From the NCBI GenBank assembly GCA_027492545.1, contig JAPUEL010000016.1, positions 65,191-111,044 of the forward strand: a stretch of 45,854 nt of DNA. Direction: 5' to 3'. This DNA comes from Propionibacteriaceae bacterium. GTDB lineage: Bacteria > Actinomycetota > Actinomycetes > Propionibacteriales > Propionibacteriaceae. Below, in pieces: positions 21,697-31,461 of the stretch. A program made the position numbers and the translations under genes. Each line of letters starts with the position of its first letter. Position 1 is the first letter of the stretch. The notes below the pieces were generated by a model. It worked only from the letters and a program-made list of their open reading frames with translations, searched no databases and was not told the origin of the DNA.

Positions 21697-21702
21697 GGGA
21701 GT

Positions 21703-22815
21703 GTGACCGCACCCGGCGCCATGGTGGCCCTCCCCAGCCCTCAGTCCGGATTCACACGCGCCCTGCGCCGAGTGGTCACCGGGGTGCGCATTCTCGCCGA
21801 GGCTGCCGCGACACCCCTGCTCCCCGAGGACTTCATCGATCTCATCGACCCGCTCCGGTCCGGGGCGGACCTCCGGGGCCGCGTCATGGACGTGCGCCCC
21901 GAGACCCCCACCGCCACCACGATCACCATCAGGCCCGGCCGAGGTTGGCGCCCCCACACGCCGGGTCAGTACACCCGGATCGGCGTGGACGTCGACGGCG
22001 TCCGGCACTGGCGCGCCTACTCGATCACCAGCCCCGTCGGTGGGACCACGATCACCCTCACCGTCCGGGCCATCGCCGACGGCAAGGTCAGCAACCACGT
22101 CCTCCACCACCTCCGCCCAGGCACCGTGATCCTCCTGGACCAGGCCAAGGGCGACTTCGTCCTCCCCTCCCAGGTGCCGGACAAGGTCCTCTACGTGACG
22201 GCCGGCAGCGGCATCACCCCGGTGATGGGCATGCTGCGCAACGCCCCCTTGCCCGGCGACGTCGTCGTCGTGCATTCCGCCCCCACCCCGGCGGAGTCGC
22301 TCTTCCTCGGCGAGCTGCGCGCCATGGAACGCCGAGGACTCCTCCGCCTGGTCACCCGCTTCACCCGCGAAGAGGGCGTGCTGCCGGTGGCCGGACTCGA
22401 CGACGTGGTCCCGGACTGGCGTACCCGCCACACCTGGGCGTGCGGTCCCACCTCCCTCCTCGACGACGCCGAGGCCCACTGGAGCGACGCCGGCCTCCGC
22501 GAGCTCCTGCACACCGAGCGCTTCCGGCCGCGGATCCACGCCGTCGGCGCGGGCGGTGAGGTGACCTTCACCGGATCCGGCGTCACCGTCGCGGCCGACG
22601 CCGCCACCACCCTGCTCGACGCCGGCGAGGGCGCAGGCGTGCTCATGCCGTCCGGTTGCCGCATGGGCATCTGCTTCAACTGCGCCGTGCCCATGACCGA
22701 GGGCAGCGTCCGCGACCTCCGCACAGGAGACCTGACCACCGCCAACCCAGAGGACCCGGTCCTCATCCAGACCTGTGTGTCGGCTGCCGCTGGCCCATGC
22801 CATCTCACGCTGTAG
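21703..22815 (+). CDS. Ferredoxin reductase with C-terminal [2Fe-2S] domain, partner of the desaturase
   Basis: A 370-residue electron-transfer flavoprotein. The order is FAD domain (HTPGQYTRIGVDVDG; RAYSITSP near residue 105), NAD(P)H domain (YVTAGSGITPVMGML), then a plant-type ferredoxin domain. In that last domain the cluster motif CRMGICFNC, with CX4CX2C spacing, and a later QTC cysteine are intact. In mycobacteria the homologous Rv3230c feeds electrons to the acyl-CoA desaturase DesA3. Here the desaturase starts 10 nt downstream, so the same pairing is very likely. It starts with GTG and has a leaderless-type -10. An open frame upstream overlaps the phosphatase gene and was rejected. NADPH preference is inferred from the homologue. 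Confidence 0.9.
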   Translation: MTAPGAMVALPSPQSGFTRALRRVVTGVRILAEAAATPLLPEDFIDLIDPLRSGADLRGRVMDVRPETPTATTITIRPGRGWRPHTPGQYTRIGVDVDGVRHWRAYSITSPVGGTTITLTVRAIADGKVSNHVLHHLRPGTVILLDQAKGDFVLPSQVPDKVLYVTAGSGITPVMGMLRNAPLPGDVVVVHSAPTPAESLFLGELRAMERRGLLRLVTRFTREEGVLPVAGLDDVVPDWRTRHTWACGPTSLLDDAEAHWSDAGLRELLHTERFRPRIHAVGAGGEVTFTGSGVTVAADAATTLLDAGEGAGVLMPSGCRMGICFNCAVPMTEGSVRDLRTGDLTTANPEDPVLIQTCVSAAAGPCHLTL

Positions 22816-22825
22816 AGGACCCGCC

Positions 22826-24088
22826 ATGACCGCCACCGCCACGCGCTCCAACCGCATCACCGCCTCGCGATCCGAGGCGCGGCCGGAGGTCTCCGCCTCC
22901 GGCAAGCCCAACCCGATCGCGCACCTGACCCCTGAGGACATCGAGGACATCGGCCGCGAGCTCGACGCCATCCGAGACGAGGTGATGAGCAGCCGCGGGG
23001 CCGCCGACGCCGCCTACATTCGCCGCATGATCCGCACGCAGCGCTCGCTCGACCTGGCCAGCCGGGTGGTGCTGCTGTTCTCGAAGTTCCCGCCGGCGTT
23101 CATCGTCGGGACGGCGGGGCTCACCGTGGCCAAGATCCTCGAGAACACCGAGATCGGCCACAACATCCTGCACGGCCAGTGGGACTGGATGCGCGACGAG
23201 AAGATCCACTCCAGCACCTGGGAATGGGACTTCGCCTCACCCGCGGAGCAGTGGAAGAAGTCCCACAACGTGGAGCATCACACCTACACCAACGTCGTCG
23301 GGATGGACAACGACCTGGGCTACAACGTCCTGCGCGTGGACCCGGACCAGGAGTGGAAGCTGCACCACGTGATCCAGCCCGTCACCAACTTCTTCACCGC
23401 GCTGTTCTTCGAGTACGGCATTGCCGCCTACGACCTGGACGTCAAGGGCTACCTCGACGGCACCAAGGACAAGGACGTCTTCATGACCGACCTGAAGCAG
23501 GTGTTGAGGAAGCTGCGCTCTCAGATGGGCAAGGACTACGTGGTGCACCCGCTGCTGTCCGGGCCGTCGGCAGCCTCGACGCTGCTCGCCAACGCCATCG
23601 CCAACACCGCCCGCAACGTGTGGACCCACTCGGTGATCTTCTGCGGCCACTTCCCGGACGGTGTCGAGACGTTCGAGACCGAGTCCATCGAGGGCGAGAC
23701 GCGCGGGGAGTGGTACGTGCGGCAGATGCTGGGCTCGGCCAACATCACCGGCTCGCGGTTCATGCACGTGATGACGGGCAATTTGTCGCACCAGATCGAG
23801 CACCACCTCTTCCCGGACCTGCCGAGCAACCGGTACTCCGAGATCGCGCCGCGGGTCCGGGCGCTGATGGAGCGCTACGGGCTGCGCTACGTCACCGGGC
23901 CGCTGCCGAAGCAGGTGGCCTCCGCATGGCGCAAGGTCTTCCGGTACTCGCTGCCGAACCGACGCCCGGGGCACAGCCAACTGGGCGACGTGGTCGCTGC
24001 GGCCAGGGTCGCGGTGGGCGACGTGGTGGACTCGACCCGCGGCATGTGGCGCCGCGACCGGCTCGGCCTCACCGCGGCGCCGGCCTGA
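22826..24088 (+). CDS. Membrane acyl-CoA/fatty-acid desaturase (DesA3-like)
   Basis: A 420-residue di-iron membrane desaturase. Three histidine boxes are visible: H112-H116 in GHNILHG, H147/H151/H152 in SHNVEHHTYTN, and H322/H326/H327 in HQIEHHLFPDLPSN. Hydrophobic stretches near 80-110 and 190-210 suit a membrane enzyme. Expected activity is delta-9 or similar desaturation of stearoyl/palmitoyl-CoA at the cytoplasmic membrane face, using electrons from the preceding reductase. Coupling by a 10-nt gap and the same order as in mycobacteria support one operon. Low temperature or fatty-acid control through the upstream palindromes is plausible but unproven. Regiospecificity cannot be read from sequence. 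Confidence 0.93.
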   Translation: MTATATRSNRITASRSEARPEVSASGKPNPIAHLTPEDIEDIGRELDAIRDEVMSSRGAADAAYIRRMIRTQRSLDLASRVVLLFSKFPPAFIVGTAGLTVAKILENTEIGHNILHGQWDWMRDEKIHSSTWEWDFASPAEQWKKSHNVEHHTYTNVVGMDNDLGYNVLRVDPDQEWKLHHVIQPVTNFFTALFFEYGIAAYDLDVKGYLDGTKDKDVFMTDLKQVLRKLRSQMGKDYVVHPLLSGPSAASTLLANAIANTARNVWTHSVIFCGHFPDGVETFETESIEGETRGEWYVRQMLGSANITGSRFMHVMTGNLSHQIEHHLFPDLPSNRYSEIAPRVRALMERYGLRYVTGPLPKQVASAWRKVFRYSLPNRRPGHSQLGDVVAAARVAVGDVVDSTRGMWRRDRLGLTAAPA

Positions 24089-24212
24089 TCGCCGCCCAGG
24101 TCGGAGGCGGGCAGGCCACCGCTCCGCGGTCATTGGTCCTGCAGGCCTGTGCTTGGCCCCTCCCACGCGTCGAGGGTGGCGCTGGAGGAACGGCAGCCGC
24201 GCCGGGGGTAAG

Positions 24213-24218
24213 TAGACT
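24213..24218 (+). promoter_or_regulatory. Candidate -10 of the DUF4129-MoxR operon (leaderless)
   Basis: TAGACT is 8 nt before the GTG at 24227, favouring that start over the ATG three codons later. Confidence 0.4.
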
Positions 24219-24226
24219 CGAGCCTT

Positions 24227-24946
24227 GTGAGCCCAATGACGACGCTGCGACGAGGCGCAACACTCCTCGCGGTCGCCGTCGCCCTGCTGGTCCTGGTCGC
24301 GCTGGGGGCCGCGAGCCCGCGCCCCGCCGTCGTCGTCGAGATCATTCCGCGGCCCCTGCCCACCGCCAGTGTGGCGCCTGAGTCACTCCCCAGCATCAAC
24401 CCCCTGCCCACGCAGTCGCCGATGTTCCCCCTGCCCGAGGGTGAGCCTCTGCGGCTCCCGGACTGGGCCGACGACGTGGTGCGGATCCTCGTCGCGGCCG
24501 CGGTTCTCGGTCTCATCGCCCTCTTCCTCTACCGCCTCGCCGGCGAGCTGGTGCTCACCGAGCGCAGGCAGGCGGGCGAGCCCGGCGACGGCGGTGCCGA
24601 GATCCCGGAGATCGACGACGAGGAGCTGGCGGAGGCGGTGCAGGCCACCGTCGAGTCGCTGCGCCGCGGCATCGCCGTCGACGGCGCCATCATCGCGTGC
24701 TGGCGGCGCCTGGAGCGGGTGGCCGCCTCTTCCGGCATCGCGCGGAAGCCGGCGCAGACGTCGCACGAGTTCACCGTCGAGGTGCTCGGCCACGCCGTCG
24801 TCGACGCGGCGGCGCTGGAGGACCTGGCCGAGCTGTACCGGCAGGCCATGTTCTCCACCCATCAGCTCACCGACGCCCACCGCGACCGCGCCATCGCGGA
24901 CCTCGAGGCACTCAGCGCCCAGCTCGACCGCCGGACGCAACCGTGA
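24227..24946 (+). CDS. DUF4129 domain-containing membrane protein
   Basis: A 239-residue protein with a first hydrophobic segment at about 11-30, then a Pro-rich extracytoplasmic loop, a second transmembrane helix (VRILVAAAVLGLIALFLYRLA) near 88-108, and a cytoplasmic DUF4129 domain (IACWRRLERVAASSG, QTSHEFTVEVL, LAELYRQAMFS). DUF4129 proteins accompany MoxR ATPases and DUF58 proteins, and the same is seen here. The set is thought to assemble or mature envelope proteins, but the mechanism in actinobacteria is unknown. First gene of a tightly overlapped operon. It overlaps the next start by 4 nt (GTGA). An alternative ATG lies at 24236. Confidence 0.82.
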   Translation: MSPMTTLRRGATLLAVAVALLVLVALGAASPRPAVVVEIIPRPLPTASVAPESLPSINPLPTQSPMFPLPEGEPLRLPDWADDVVRILVAAAVLGLIALFLYRLAGELVLTERRQAGEPGDGGAEIPEIDDEELAEAVQATVESLRRGIAVDGAIIACWRRLERVAASSGIARKPAQTSHEFTVEVLGHAVVDAAALEDLAELYRQAMFSTHQLTDAHRDRAIADLEALSAQLDRRTQP

Positions 24947-25454
24947 CCTCACTCTGGGCCGGTCTGGCCGCCCGGGTCGCCATCGGGGTCCTGGCCGCGA
25001 CCCTCGCCGTCGCGTTCGACGGCCTGCTCAGCCTCCGCGTCGACCCGTACCTCGCGCTGCTCACAGGCGTGGTCGTGGCCGTGGCCTGGTGGGCCTTCGC
25101 GCAGGAGCTGGACCCGGAGGACGGCCCCGAGTGGCGGCAGCCCTCCTGGCACTCGCGCTCCCCGCACTTCCAGGCCGACGTCCGCACGCGCCGCCTCGCC
25201 TCCACCCTCGTGCACACCCAGCCGGGCCAGGCCTTCGACGCCCGCCGTCTCGCCCGCCAGCTGGCCGACCTGACGGCCCGCAGGCTCGTCACCAGCGGGC
25301 GCGTCGCCGGCGAGGACGCCGCCGACCCCCTCGCCCATGCTGAGCGGCACCTCTCGCCGGCCCTGCTGGCCTACCTCCGCAGCGCCGAGACCGACCGCCC
25401 CCAGGTCCTGGGCCGCCGCGCCCTGCACGCCCACCTCAAGGAGATCGATTCGCT

Positions 25455-25458
<4 letters not shown>
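24943..25458 (+). CDS. Membrane protein of the MoxR operon, unknown family
   Basis: A 171-residue protein beginning with GTG inside the preceding stop codon. It has two hydrophobic segments in the first 55 residues (VAIGVLAATLAVAFDGLL and YLALLTGVVVAVAWWAFA) and a cytoplasmic, Arg/Ala/Leu-rich helical tail. I recognise no named domain. Proteins of this size and layout recur between DUF4129 and MoxR genes in actinobacterial versions of the operon. The 4-nt overlaps at both ends argue for stoichiometric production with its neighbours. No enzymatic motif is visible; a structural or adaptor role for the MoxR complex is a guess. Confidence 0.75.
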
Positions 25459-26425
<967 letters not shown>

Positions 26426-26426
<1 letters not shown>

Positions 26427-27709
26427 TGCGCATCCGCCACACCCGGGCACTGCTGCGGTCTGTCGCGGTCGCGGCGGCGCTGGGTGTCGTGGCGATCGTG
26501 GCGCGGCGCGCGGACGTCGCGGTGCTCATGGCGCCCTTCGTCGTGCACCTGGCGTGGGCGTGGGGGAACCGACGGCGGACCTCGGCCGAGGTGGAGGTCA
26601 GGCCCAAGGCGGTGGTGGTCCCTGAGGGGGAGTCGGTGCCGTTGGTGGCGCGCGTCGCACACCCGTGGCCGTCGGCCCTTGTCGCGGCGCAGTGGCCGGT
26701 CCGGCCCGGTATCTCTCTGGACCCGGACACCGGGACGGTGCTGGACACCGCCGCCCCGGACGGGGTGGTCGTGGCTGTGCAACCGGAGCGGTGGGGGCGC
26801 TATGACGTCGGCCCGGGCATCATCGCTGCCCGCGACCTCAGCGGGAGCTGGCAGGCGTCGACGACGGTGCCGCGGGTCACCGTCACCGTGCGGCCGGCGT
26901 CCGCGACGCTGGAGGGCGGCAGCGGGGTGGCCCACCCGATCGGCCTGGTGGGGATGCACCGCTCACGCCGTCGCGGCGACGGCAGCGACCTGGCCGACGT
27001 GCGCGAGTTCCGCCCCGGCGACCGGCTGCGGAGGATCAACTGGCGGGTCACGTCGCGGCTCGGCGCGCTGCACGTGAACTCGACCTTCACCGAGCGCGAT
27101 ACCGACGTCCTCATCGTCGCCGACACCCTCCTCGACATCGTCCCCGCCACCCCCGGATCGCCGACCAGCCTGGACGCGACGGTGCGGGCCATCGCCGCGA
27201 TCTCGCGACACTACGTCGGCTTCGGGGACCGGGTGGCGATCCACGACCTCGGCCGCCGCATCGGCCCCATCCGCGCCGGCACCGGTCCCCGACAAGCCCG
27301 GGTAGTGCTCGGCCAGCTGTCCCGCGCCAACCGCGATGTGCCCGACTGGAGCACGCTGCGCCCCGTCGGGACGGTGACCAGCGGCATGTTGGTCTTCTTC
27401 TGCTCCCCGCTCCTGGAGCGCGAGTCACAGGACGAGCTGGTGCGGCTGCGGAGGCTCGGTGCGGAGGTGATCGGAGTGGACACGCTGCCGGAGACGATCG
27501 GCACCTACCGCGACATCGGGTCGTTCCGGCGCGAGAGCTTCCTCGGCGAGGCATGGATGATCCGCCGCATGGAGCGCGACGAGGCCGTCGCCCGGCTGAG
27601 ATCGCTCGGGATCCCGGTCACCCCTTGGCGGGGGACCTCCAGCCTGGCCGCGGTGCTGCTGTCCATGGAGGCCGCGCGCTCCGCCCCGAGGCGGGTGCTG
27701 GGCCGATGA
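26426..27709 (+). CDS. DUF58 domain-containing protein
   Basis: A 427-residue protein. Two hydrophobic segments lie in the first 55 residues (RSVAVAAALGVVAIVARR, VAVLMAPFVVHLAWAWG), then an extracytoplasmic beta-rich part. The DUF58 signature VREFRPGDRLRRINWRVTSR is near residue 190-210, followed by a VWA-like fold (TDVLIVADTLLD). The MIDAS aspartate set is incomplete, as is usual for DUF58. The ATG shares its A with the TGA of moxR (TGATG); a GTG one codon earlier is possible. It very likely forms the MoxR partner in the membrane-linked complex of this operon. The C-terminus is followed directly by another coupled membrane gene. Confidence 0.9.
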
Positions 27710-28266
27710 GGGACCTCGCCGAGATCGTCGCCGGGTGGATCTACGCCCTACGGATCACCAGCGGACAGCAGTGGGTGCTGCGGCTCCTGGTCCTCGGCTC
27801 GGGGGCCGGCGCGGCCGCGCTGTGCTGGGTCTGGTTCCCCATCCTGCTGTCGACGGCGCTGCTGGTCACCGCGGCGCTCCTGGCCGCCGCCTCGGCCGTC
27901 CGCCCCGACTCCGCTGCGGGGCTGTTCCACGCCGCCGTCGTCTCGGTGTGGTGGCTGGCCGGTGGAGCCGGCGGTCAGTGGTGGCAGTGGCTGGCGGTGG
28001 CCGCGCTGGTGGCCGTGTTCCACCTCACCACGGCGTTCGCCGCCGCGGCGCCGTCGTACGCGGTGATCACGGGGCGCGCCGGGGCGAGGATGTCGCGGGC
28101 GGTGGCGGGGTTCGCCGCGGTGAGTGTCGCGGCGGGTGCGGCCGCCCTCGCGGCGACCGGTCTCCCGCCAGCCAGCCTGGGCCTGTGGTGGGTGGCCGCG
28201 GGGGCGTTGGCCGTGCTGGGAGCGGCGGTGGCGGTGGTCGCTGCCCTACCGCGCTCCGGCGACTGA
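27706..28266 (+). CDS. Polytopic membrane protein, last gene of the MoxR operon
   Basis: A 186-residue, very Ala/Val/Leu/Trp-rich protein with five or six probable transmembrane helices between residues 20 and 180. The start ATG overlaps the DUF58 stop by 4 nt. No domain is recognised and no charged catalytic cluster is visible, apart from a basic loop ITGRAGARMSR near 117-127. Its conserved place at the operon end suggests a membrane anchor or scaffold for the MoxR/DUF58/DUF4129 complex, which is inference. Codon use is like its neighbours. Confidence 0.75.
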   Translation: MRDLAEIVAGWIYALRITSGQQWVLRLLVLGSGAGAAALCWVWFPILLSTALLVTAALLAAASAVRPDSAAGLFHAAVVSVWWLAGGAGGQWWQWLAVAALVAVFHLTTAFAAAAPSYAVITGRAGARMSRAVAGFAAVSVAAGAAALAATGLPPASLGLWWVAAGALAVLGAAVAVVAALPRSGD

Positions 28267-28332
28267 ACGGGTTGGCCGGATAGCGCCCCGCGTCGGTGCG
28301 GGTGCGGGCATGATCGAGCCAGGAGGTCAGAC

Positions 28333-28725
28333 ATGAACTACGCACTTCGCATCGACCTGGAGCGCCCCTTCGACGAGGCGCTGGCCATGATCAAGGAGTC
28401 GCTCGCCGAGAGCGGATTCGGGATCCTCACCGAGATCAACCTCAAGGCCACGCTCAAGAACAAGATCGACGTCGACATCGAGGACCAGATCATCCTCGGC
28501 GCCTGCAATCCCCGCTTCGCCTACCGGGGGCTGCAGGTGGAGCCCTCGCTCGGCCTGCTCCTGCCGTGCAACGTGGTGGTCCGGCACCAGGCCGGTGTCA
28601 CCGTCGTCGAGACCATCGATCCGGAGACCATGGTGACGCTCACCGGCAACCCGCAGATGGAGGCCGTCGCCGACGAGGTGCGCCAGGCGCTCAAGGCCGC
28701 GCTGGACCGCGTCGCCTCCGCCTGA
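28333..28725 (+). CDS. DUF302 domain-containing protein
   Basis: A 130-residue cytoplasmic protein matching DUF302 throughout: RPFDEALAMIKESLAESGFGILTEINL at the start, then LGACNPRFAYRGLQVEPSLGLLLPCNVVV with its conserved cysteines, and VTLTGNPQM near the end. DUF302 is often found with metal, sulfur or redox genes, and here the copper ATPase lies 400 bp away but on the other strand. Its function is unknown. The ATG at 28333 has an excellent Shine-Dalgarno (AGGAGGT at 28321-28327), unlike many neighbours, so this is a leadered gene. It is separated from the MoxR operon by 66 bp and probably has its own promoter. Confidence 0.88.
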   Translation: MNYALRIDLERPFDEALAMIKESLAESGFGILTEINLKATLKNKIDVDIEDQIILGACNPRFAYRGLQVEPSLGLLLPCNVVVRHQAGVTVVETIDPETMVTLTGNPQMEAVADEVRQALKAALDRVASA

Positions 28726-28771
28726 CCCATCGGCGCCTGAGGGTCAGTCGCCGCCCCGTCGCTGCACCGCG

Positions 28772-28823
28772 CTACCCAGACAGCGGCATCTGCACATATA
28801 CGCAGATGCCGCCGCATGGGTAG
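28772..28823. terminator. Long hairpin downstream of DUF302
   Basis: Arms CTACCCA...GCGGCATCTGC (28772-28793) and GCAGATGCCGC...TGGGTAG (28802-28823) pair with a few mismatches around an 8-nt loop. It lies 47 bp past the DUF302 stop codon. Confidence 0.6.
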
Positions 28824-28935
28824 CAGCCTGCAGCTGAACTCAGGCTCCGAGGTCACCTGCGCTTGACACCGATCCTGGATCCGATCCCCGTGGTCCGGGA
28901 GGGCCGCGCCCTCCGCCTCGCCTGACGCGCCACTC

Positions 28936-29122
28936 CCGCTGGCTGAGGTGCCGCGGAGCGGCCCTACCCGCTGGCTGAGGTGCCGTGGAGCGGCCTCGAA
29001 GCCTATGAAACGTGGGCCGACAAGGAACGTTTCTGAGGCTTCGAGGCTCGTCGCTCCGCTCCTCGCGCCTCAGCCAGCGGGGAGGGGCTCGTCGCTCCGC
29101 TCCTCGCGCCTCAGCCGGCGGT
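28936..29122. repeat. MITE-like palindromic element, full copy plus flanking half copies
   Basis: The full copy (28967-29081, about 115 bp) runs from CCGCTGGCTGAGG to CCTCAGCCAGCGG. The arms also pair over CGAAGCCT...AAACGT and ACGTTT...AGGCTTCG around a short loop gggccgacaagga. A half copy precedes it at about 28936 and a second right arm follows at 29085-29122. No ORF is inside, so it would need a transposase in trans. Confidence 0.75.
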
Positions 29123-29133
29123 GAGCCGCGCGC

Positions 29134-31311
29134 TCAGTTGGCGGCCCTTGCGAGGTGGTCGGGGTCCAGATCGATGCGACGCAGAAGCTGCGCGTTGAGC
29201 GCCACGATGATCGTCGACAGCGACATCAGCACCGCCCCGACGGCGGGCGACAGCACCACCCCGACGGGCGCCAGCACGCCTGCGGCCAGCGGCACCGCGA
29301 CCACGTTGTAGCCCGCAGCCCACACCAGATTCTGGATCATCTTGCGGTAGCTCGCCCGCGACAGGTCGATCATCGAGAGCACGGCCCGTGGGTCGTTGCC
29401 CGCGAGCACCACGCCGGCCGACTCCATCGCGACGTCGGTCCCCGCCCCGATCGCGATCCCCACCTCCGCGCGGGCCAGGGCGGGGGCGTCGTTGACGCCG
29501 TCGCCCACCATCGCCACGGTCAGCCCGCGGCCCTGCAGCTCGGTCACCTTGGTGTCCTTGTCCTGCGGTAGCACCTCGGCGAACACCTCGTCGATGCCCA
29601 GCTCGGCGCCGACGGCCTCGGCCACCTGACGCGCGTCGCCGGTGACCATCGCCACCCGCACGCCGCGATCCTGCAGCGCCTTCACCGCCGCCCTCGACTC
29701 GGGGCGGACCTTGTCCTCGACGGCGACCGCCCCGATCACCTCGCCGTCGCGGATCACGTGCAGCACGCCGGCTCCCCGCCCCGACCACGATTGCGTCTGC
29801 TCCGTGAGGGCCGACGGCGTCTCCAGGCCCAGCTCACGCAGCAGGGTCGGCCCGCCCACCTGGATCACGGCGCCGTCGACGGTGGCCCGCACCCCGCGGC
29901 CGGTGGCGGCCGAGAAGTCGGTGGCGCGCCGTCGCATACCCGAGGCCTCGGGATGCTCGGCCGCCGCCGCGACGATCGCCCGCGCCACCGGGTGTTCGCT
30001 GTCCGCCTCCGCGGCCGCCGCCAGCGACAGCAGCTCGGCCTCGGACACCCCAGCCGCCGCGACACTCGTCACCGCGTGGGCGCCCTCCGTCAGGGTGCCG
30101 GTCTTGTCGAACAGCACGACGTCGATGGTGCGCATCCGCTCCAGTGCCTTCCGGTCCTTGATCAGCACGCCGTTCCTGGCCGCGCGCTCGGTGGAGATCG
30201 CGATGACAAGGGGGATCGCCAGGCCCAGTGCGTGGGGGCAGGCGATCACCAGCACGGTGACGGTCCGCACCACGGCCTCGTCGGGGCTGCCCAGCAGCGT
30301 CCACGCGATGGCGGTCAGGATGCCCGCGCCGAGCGCGAACCAGAACAGCAGCGCGGCGGCGCGGTCCGCTAGCGCCTGGGCCCGCGAGGACGAGGCCTGC
30401 GCGTCGGTCACCATCCGCTGGATTCCCGCCAGGGCGGTGTCGTCGCCGGTGGCCTCGACCCGCACCCGCACCGTGTTGTCCGTGGCGACGGTGCCGGCGA
30501 CGACGCGCTCGCCCTCGCCGCGCGCCACCGGCTGCGACTCGCCGGTGATCATCGACTCGTCGAACTCCGCCGCGCCCTCGACGATCGTCCCGTCCGCGGG
30601 CACCCGGGCGCCCGCGCGGACGAGCACCACGTCGTCGACCGCCAGCTCCGCGATCGGGACGATGACCGTCCCGGCGTCGGTCACCCGCTCCGCCTCGCTG
30701 GGCAGCAGCTCCGCCAGCGCATCCAGCGCCGACGACGCCGCTCCCAGGGCGCGCATCTCCATCCAGTGCCCGAGCAGCATGATGGTCACCAGCAGCGCCA
30801 GCTCCCACCAGAAGTCGAGGTCGAAGCCGCCGATGCCGAGCGTGGTGACCCACGAGGCCGCGAACGCGACCGTGATGGCCAGCGAGATCAGCAGCATCAT
30901 CCCCGGCTGCCGGGTCTTCAGCTCGCGCCATCCGCCCTTGAGGAACGGGACCCCGCCGTAGGCGAAGATCACCGTGCCGAGGACGGGTGGGATCCACGTG
31001 GATCCGGGGAACTCAGGCAGGTGATAGCCCAACAGGTGCGCCATCATCGGGCTGAAGACCACCACCGGGATGGTCAAAGCCAGCGACACCCAGAAGCGGT
31101 TCTTGAACATCGCCGTCGAGTGCCCGGCGTGGTCCCCGTGGGAGTGGACCTGCTTCTCGTCTGCCCCCGAGTGGGCGTCGCCGTGGGACATCGCCTGCCC
31201 GTGGGTGCCATGGCCGGCGTGGTTGTCCTCGACCGCCACACCGCCGTGGTCCGCGTGGCCCGCGTGTGGGTCGGGGGAGGTGGGCTGGTGCTGGTGCTGT
31301 GAGTGCTCCAT
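29134..31311 (-). CDS. copB: CopB-type copper-translocating P-type ATPase
   Basis: A 725-residue P1B-type ATPase that exports copper across the membrane. The N-terminus is a His-rich tail (about 20 His in the first 65 residues) instead of CXXC metal-binding domains. The membrane metal-site motif is CPH in VIACPHALGLAIP, marking the CopB/P1B-3 branch rather than CopA (CPC). The phosphorylation motif DKTGTLTEG, the SEHPVARAI nucleotide-binding block and MVGDGVNDAPAL hinge are intact. A CsoR-type palindrome lies inside its promoter, so copper-induced derepression is likely, and the start codon is about 8 nt from the -10 (leaderless). It is divergent from arsR. Whether it prefers Cu+, Cu2+ or Ag+ cannot be told. 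Confidence 0.93.
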   Translation of the reverse strand: MEHSQHQHQPTSPDPHAGHADHGGVAVEDNHAGHGTHGQAMSHGDAHSGADEKQVHSHGDHAGHSTAMFKNRFWVSLALTIPVVVFSPMMAHLLGYHLPEFPGSTWIPPVLGTVIFAYGGVPFLKGGWRELKTRQPGMMLLISLAITVAFAASWVTTLGIGGFDLDFWWELALLVTIMLLGHWMEMRALGAASSALDALAELLPSEAERVTDAGTVIVPIAELAVDDVVLVRAGARVPADGTIVEGAAEFDESMITGESQPVARGEGERVVAGTVATDNTVRVRVEATGDDTALAGIQRMVTDAQASSSRAQALADRAAALLFWFALGAGILTAIAWTLLGSPDEAVVRTVTVLVIACPHALGLAIPLVIAISTERAARNGVLIKDRKALERMRTIDVVLFDKTGTLTEGAHAVTSVAAAGVSEAELLSLAAAAEADSEHPVARAIVAAAAEHPEASGMRRRATDFSAATGRGVRATVDGAVIQVGGPTLLRELGLETPSALTEQTQSWSGRGAGVLHVIRDGEVIGAVAVEDKVRPESRAAVKALQDRGVRVAMVTGDARQVAEAVGAELGIDEVFAEVLPQDKDTKVTELQGRGLTVAMVGDGVNDAPALARAEVGIAIGAGTDVAMESAGVVLAGNDPRAVLSMIDLSRASYRKMIQNLVWAAGYNVVAVPLAAGVLAPVGVVLSPAVGAVLMSLSTIIVALNAQLLRRIDLDPDHLARAAN

Positions 31312-31319
31312 GCCCCAGG

Positions 31320-31347
31320 TATATACCCCCAGGGGGTATCAAATCAA
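31320..31347 (-). promoter_or_regulatory. copB promoter with CsoR-type operator in the spacer
   Basis: On the minus strand TTGATT (31342-31347) and TATATA (31320-31325) are spaced 16 bp apart, a good -35/-10 pair. Between and overlapping them is the perfect palindrome ATACCCCC-A-GGGGGTAT (31323-31339), the sequence type bound by CsoR copper repressors. The ATG at 31311 is 8 nt past the -10. Confidence 0.8.
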
Positions 31348-31439
31348 GTGGTTGCCCAGGGTCGCCGGCGTCTGGCGGAGCAGATCTAGGCGCCTGTGGC
31401 CCGATCTTGACCTTCCCTGAGGGTCGGGGCATGTATTAG

Positions 31440-31461
31440 TATCTGCGTATGCACGCGGATA
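31440..31461 (+). promoter_or_regulatory. Operator overlapping the arsR start codon
   Basis: TATCTGCGT (31440-31448) and ACGCGGATA (31453-31461) form an inverted repeat with one mismatch. The ATG at 31449 lies in its centre. TAGTAT (31437-31442), 6 nt before the ATG, is a possible -10 for a leaderless mRNA. Autorepression by the ArsR protein is likely. Confidence 0.55.

Larger units (their letters stand above)
28726..29133. other. Convergent intergenic region filled with palindromic elements
   Basis: No gene is supported. It holds the hairpin at 28772-28823, a half copy of the CGCTGGCTGAGG element at about 28936, a complete copy at 28967-29081, and an extra right arm at 29085-29122. Confidence 0.7.
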
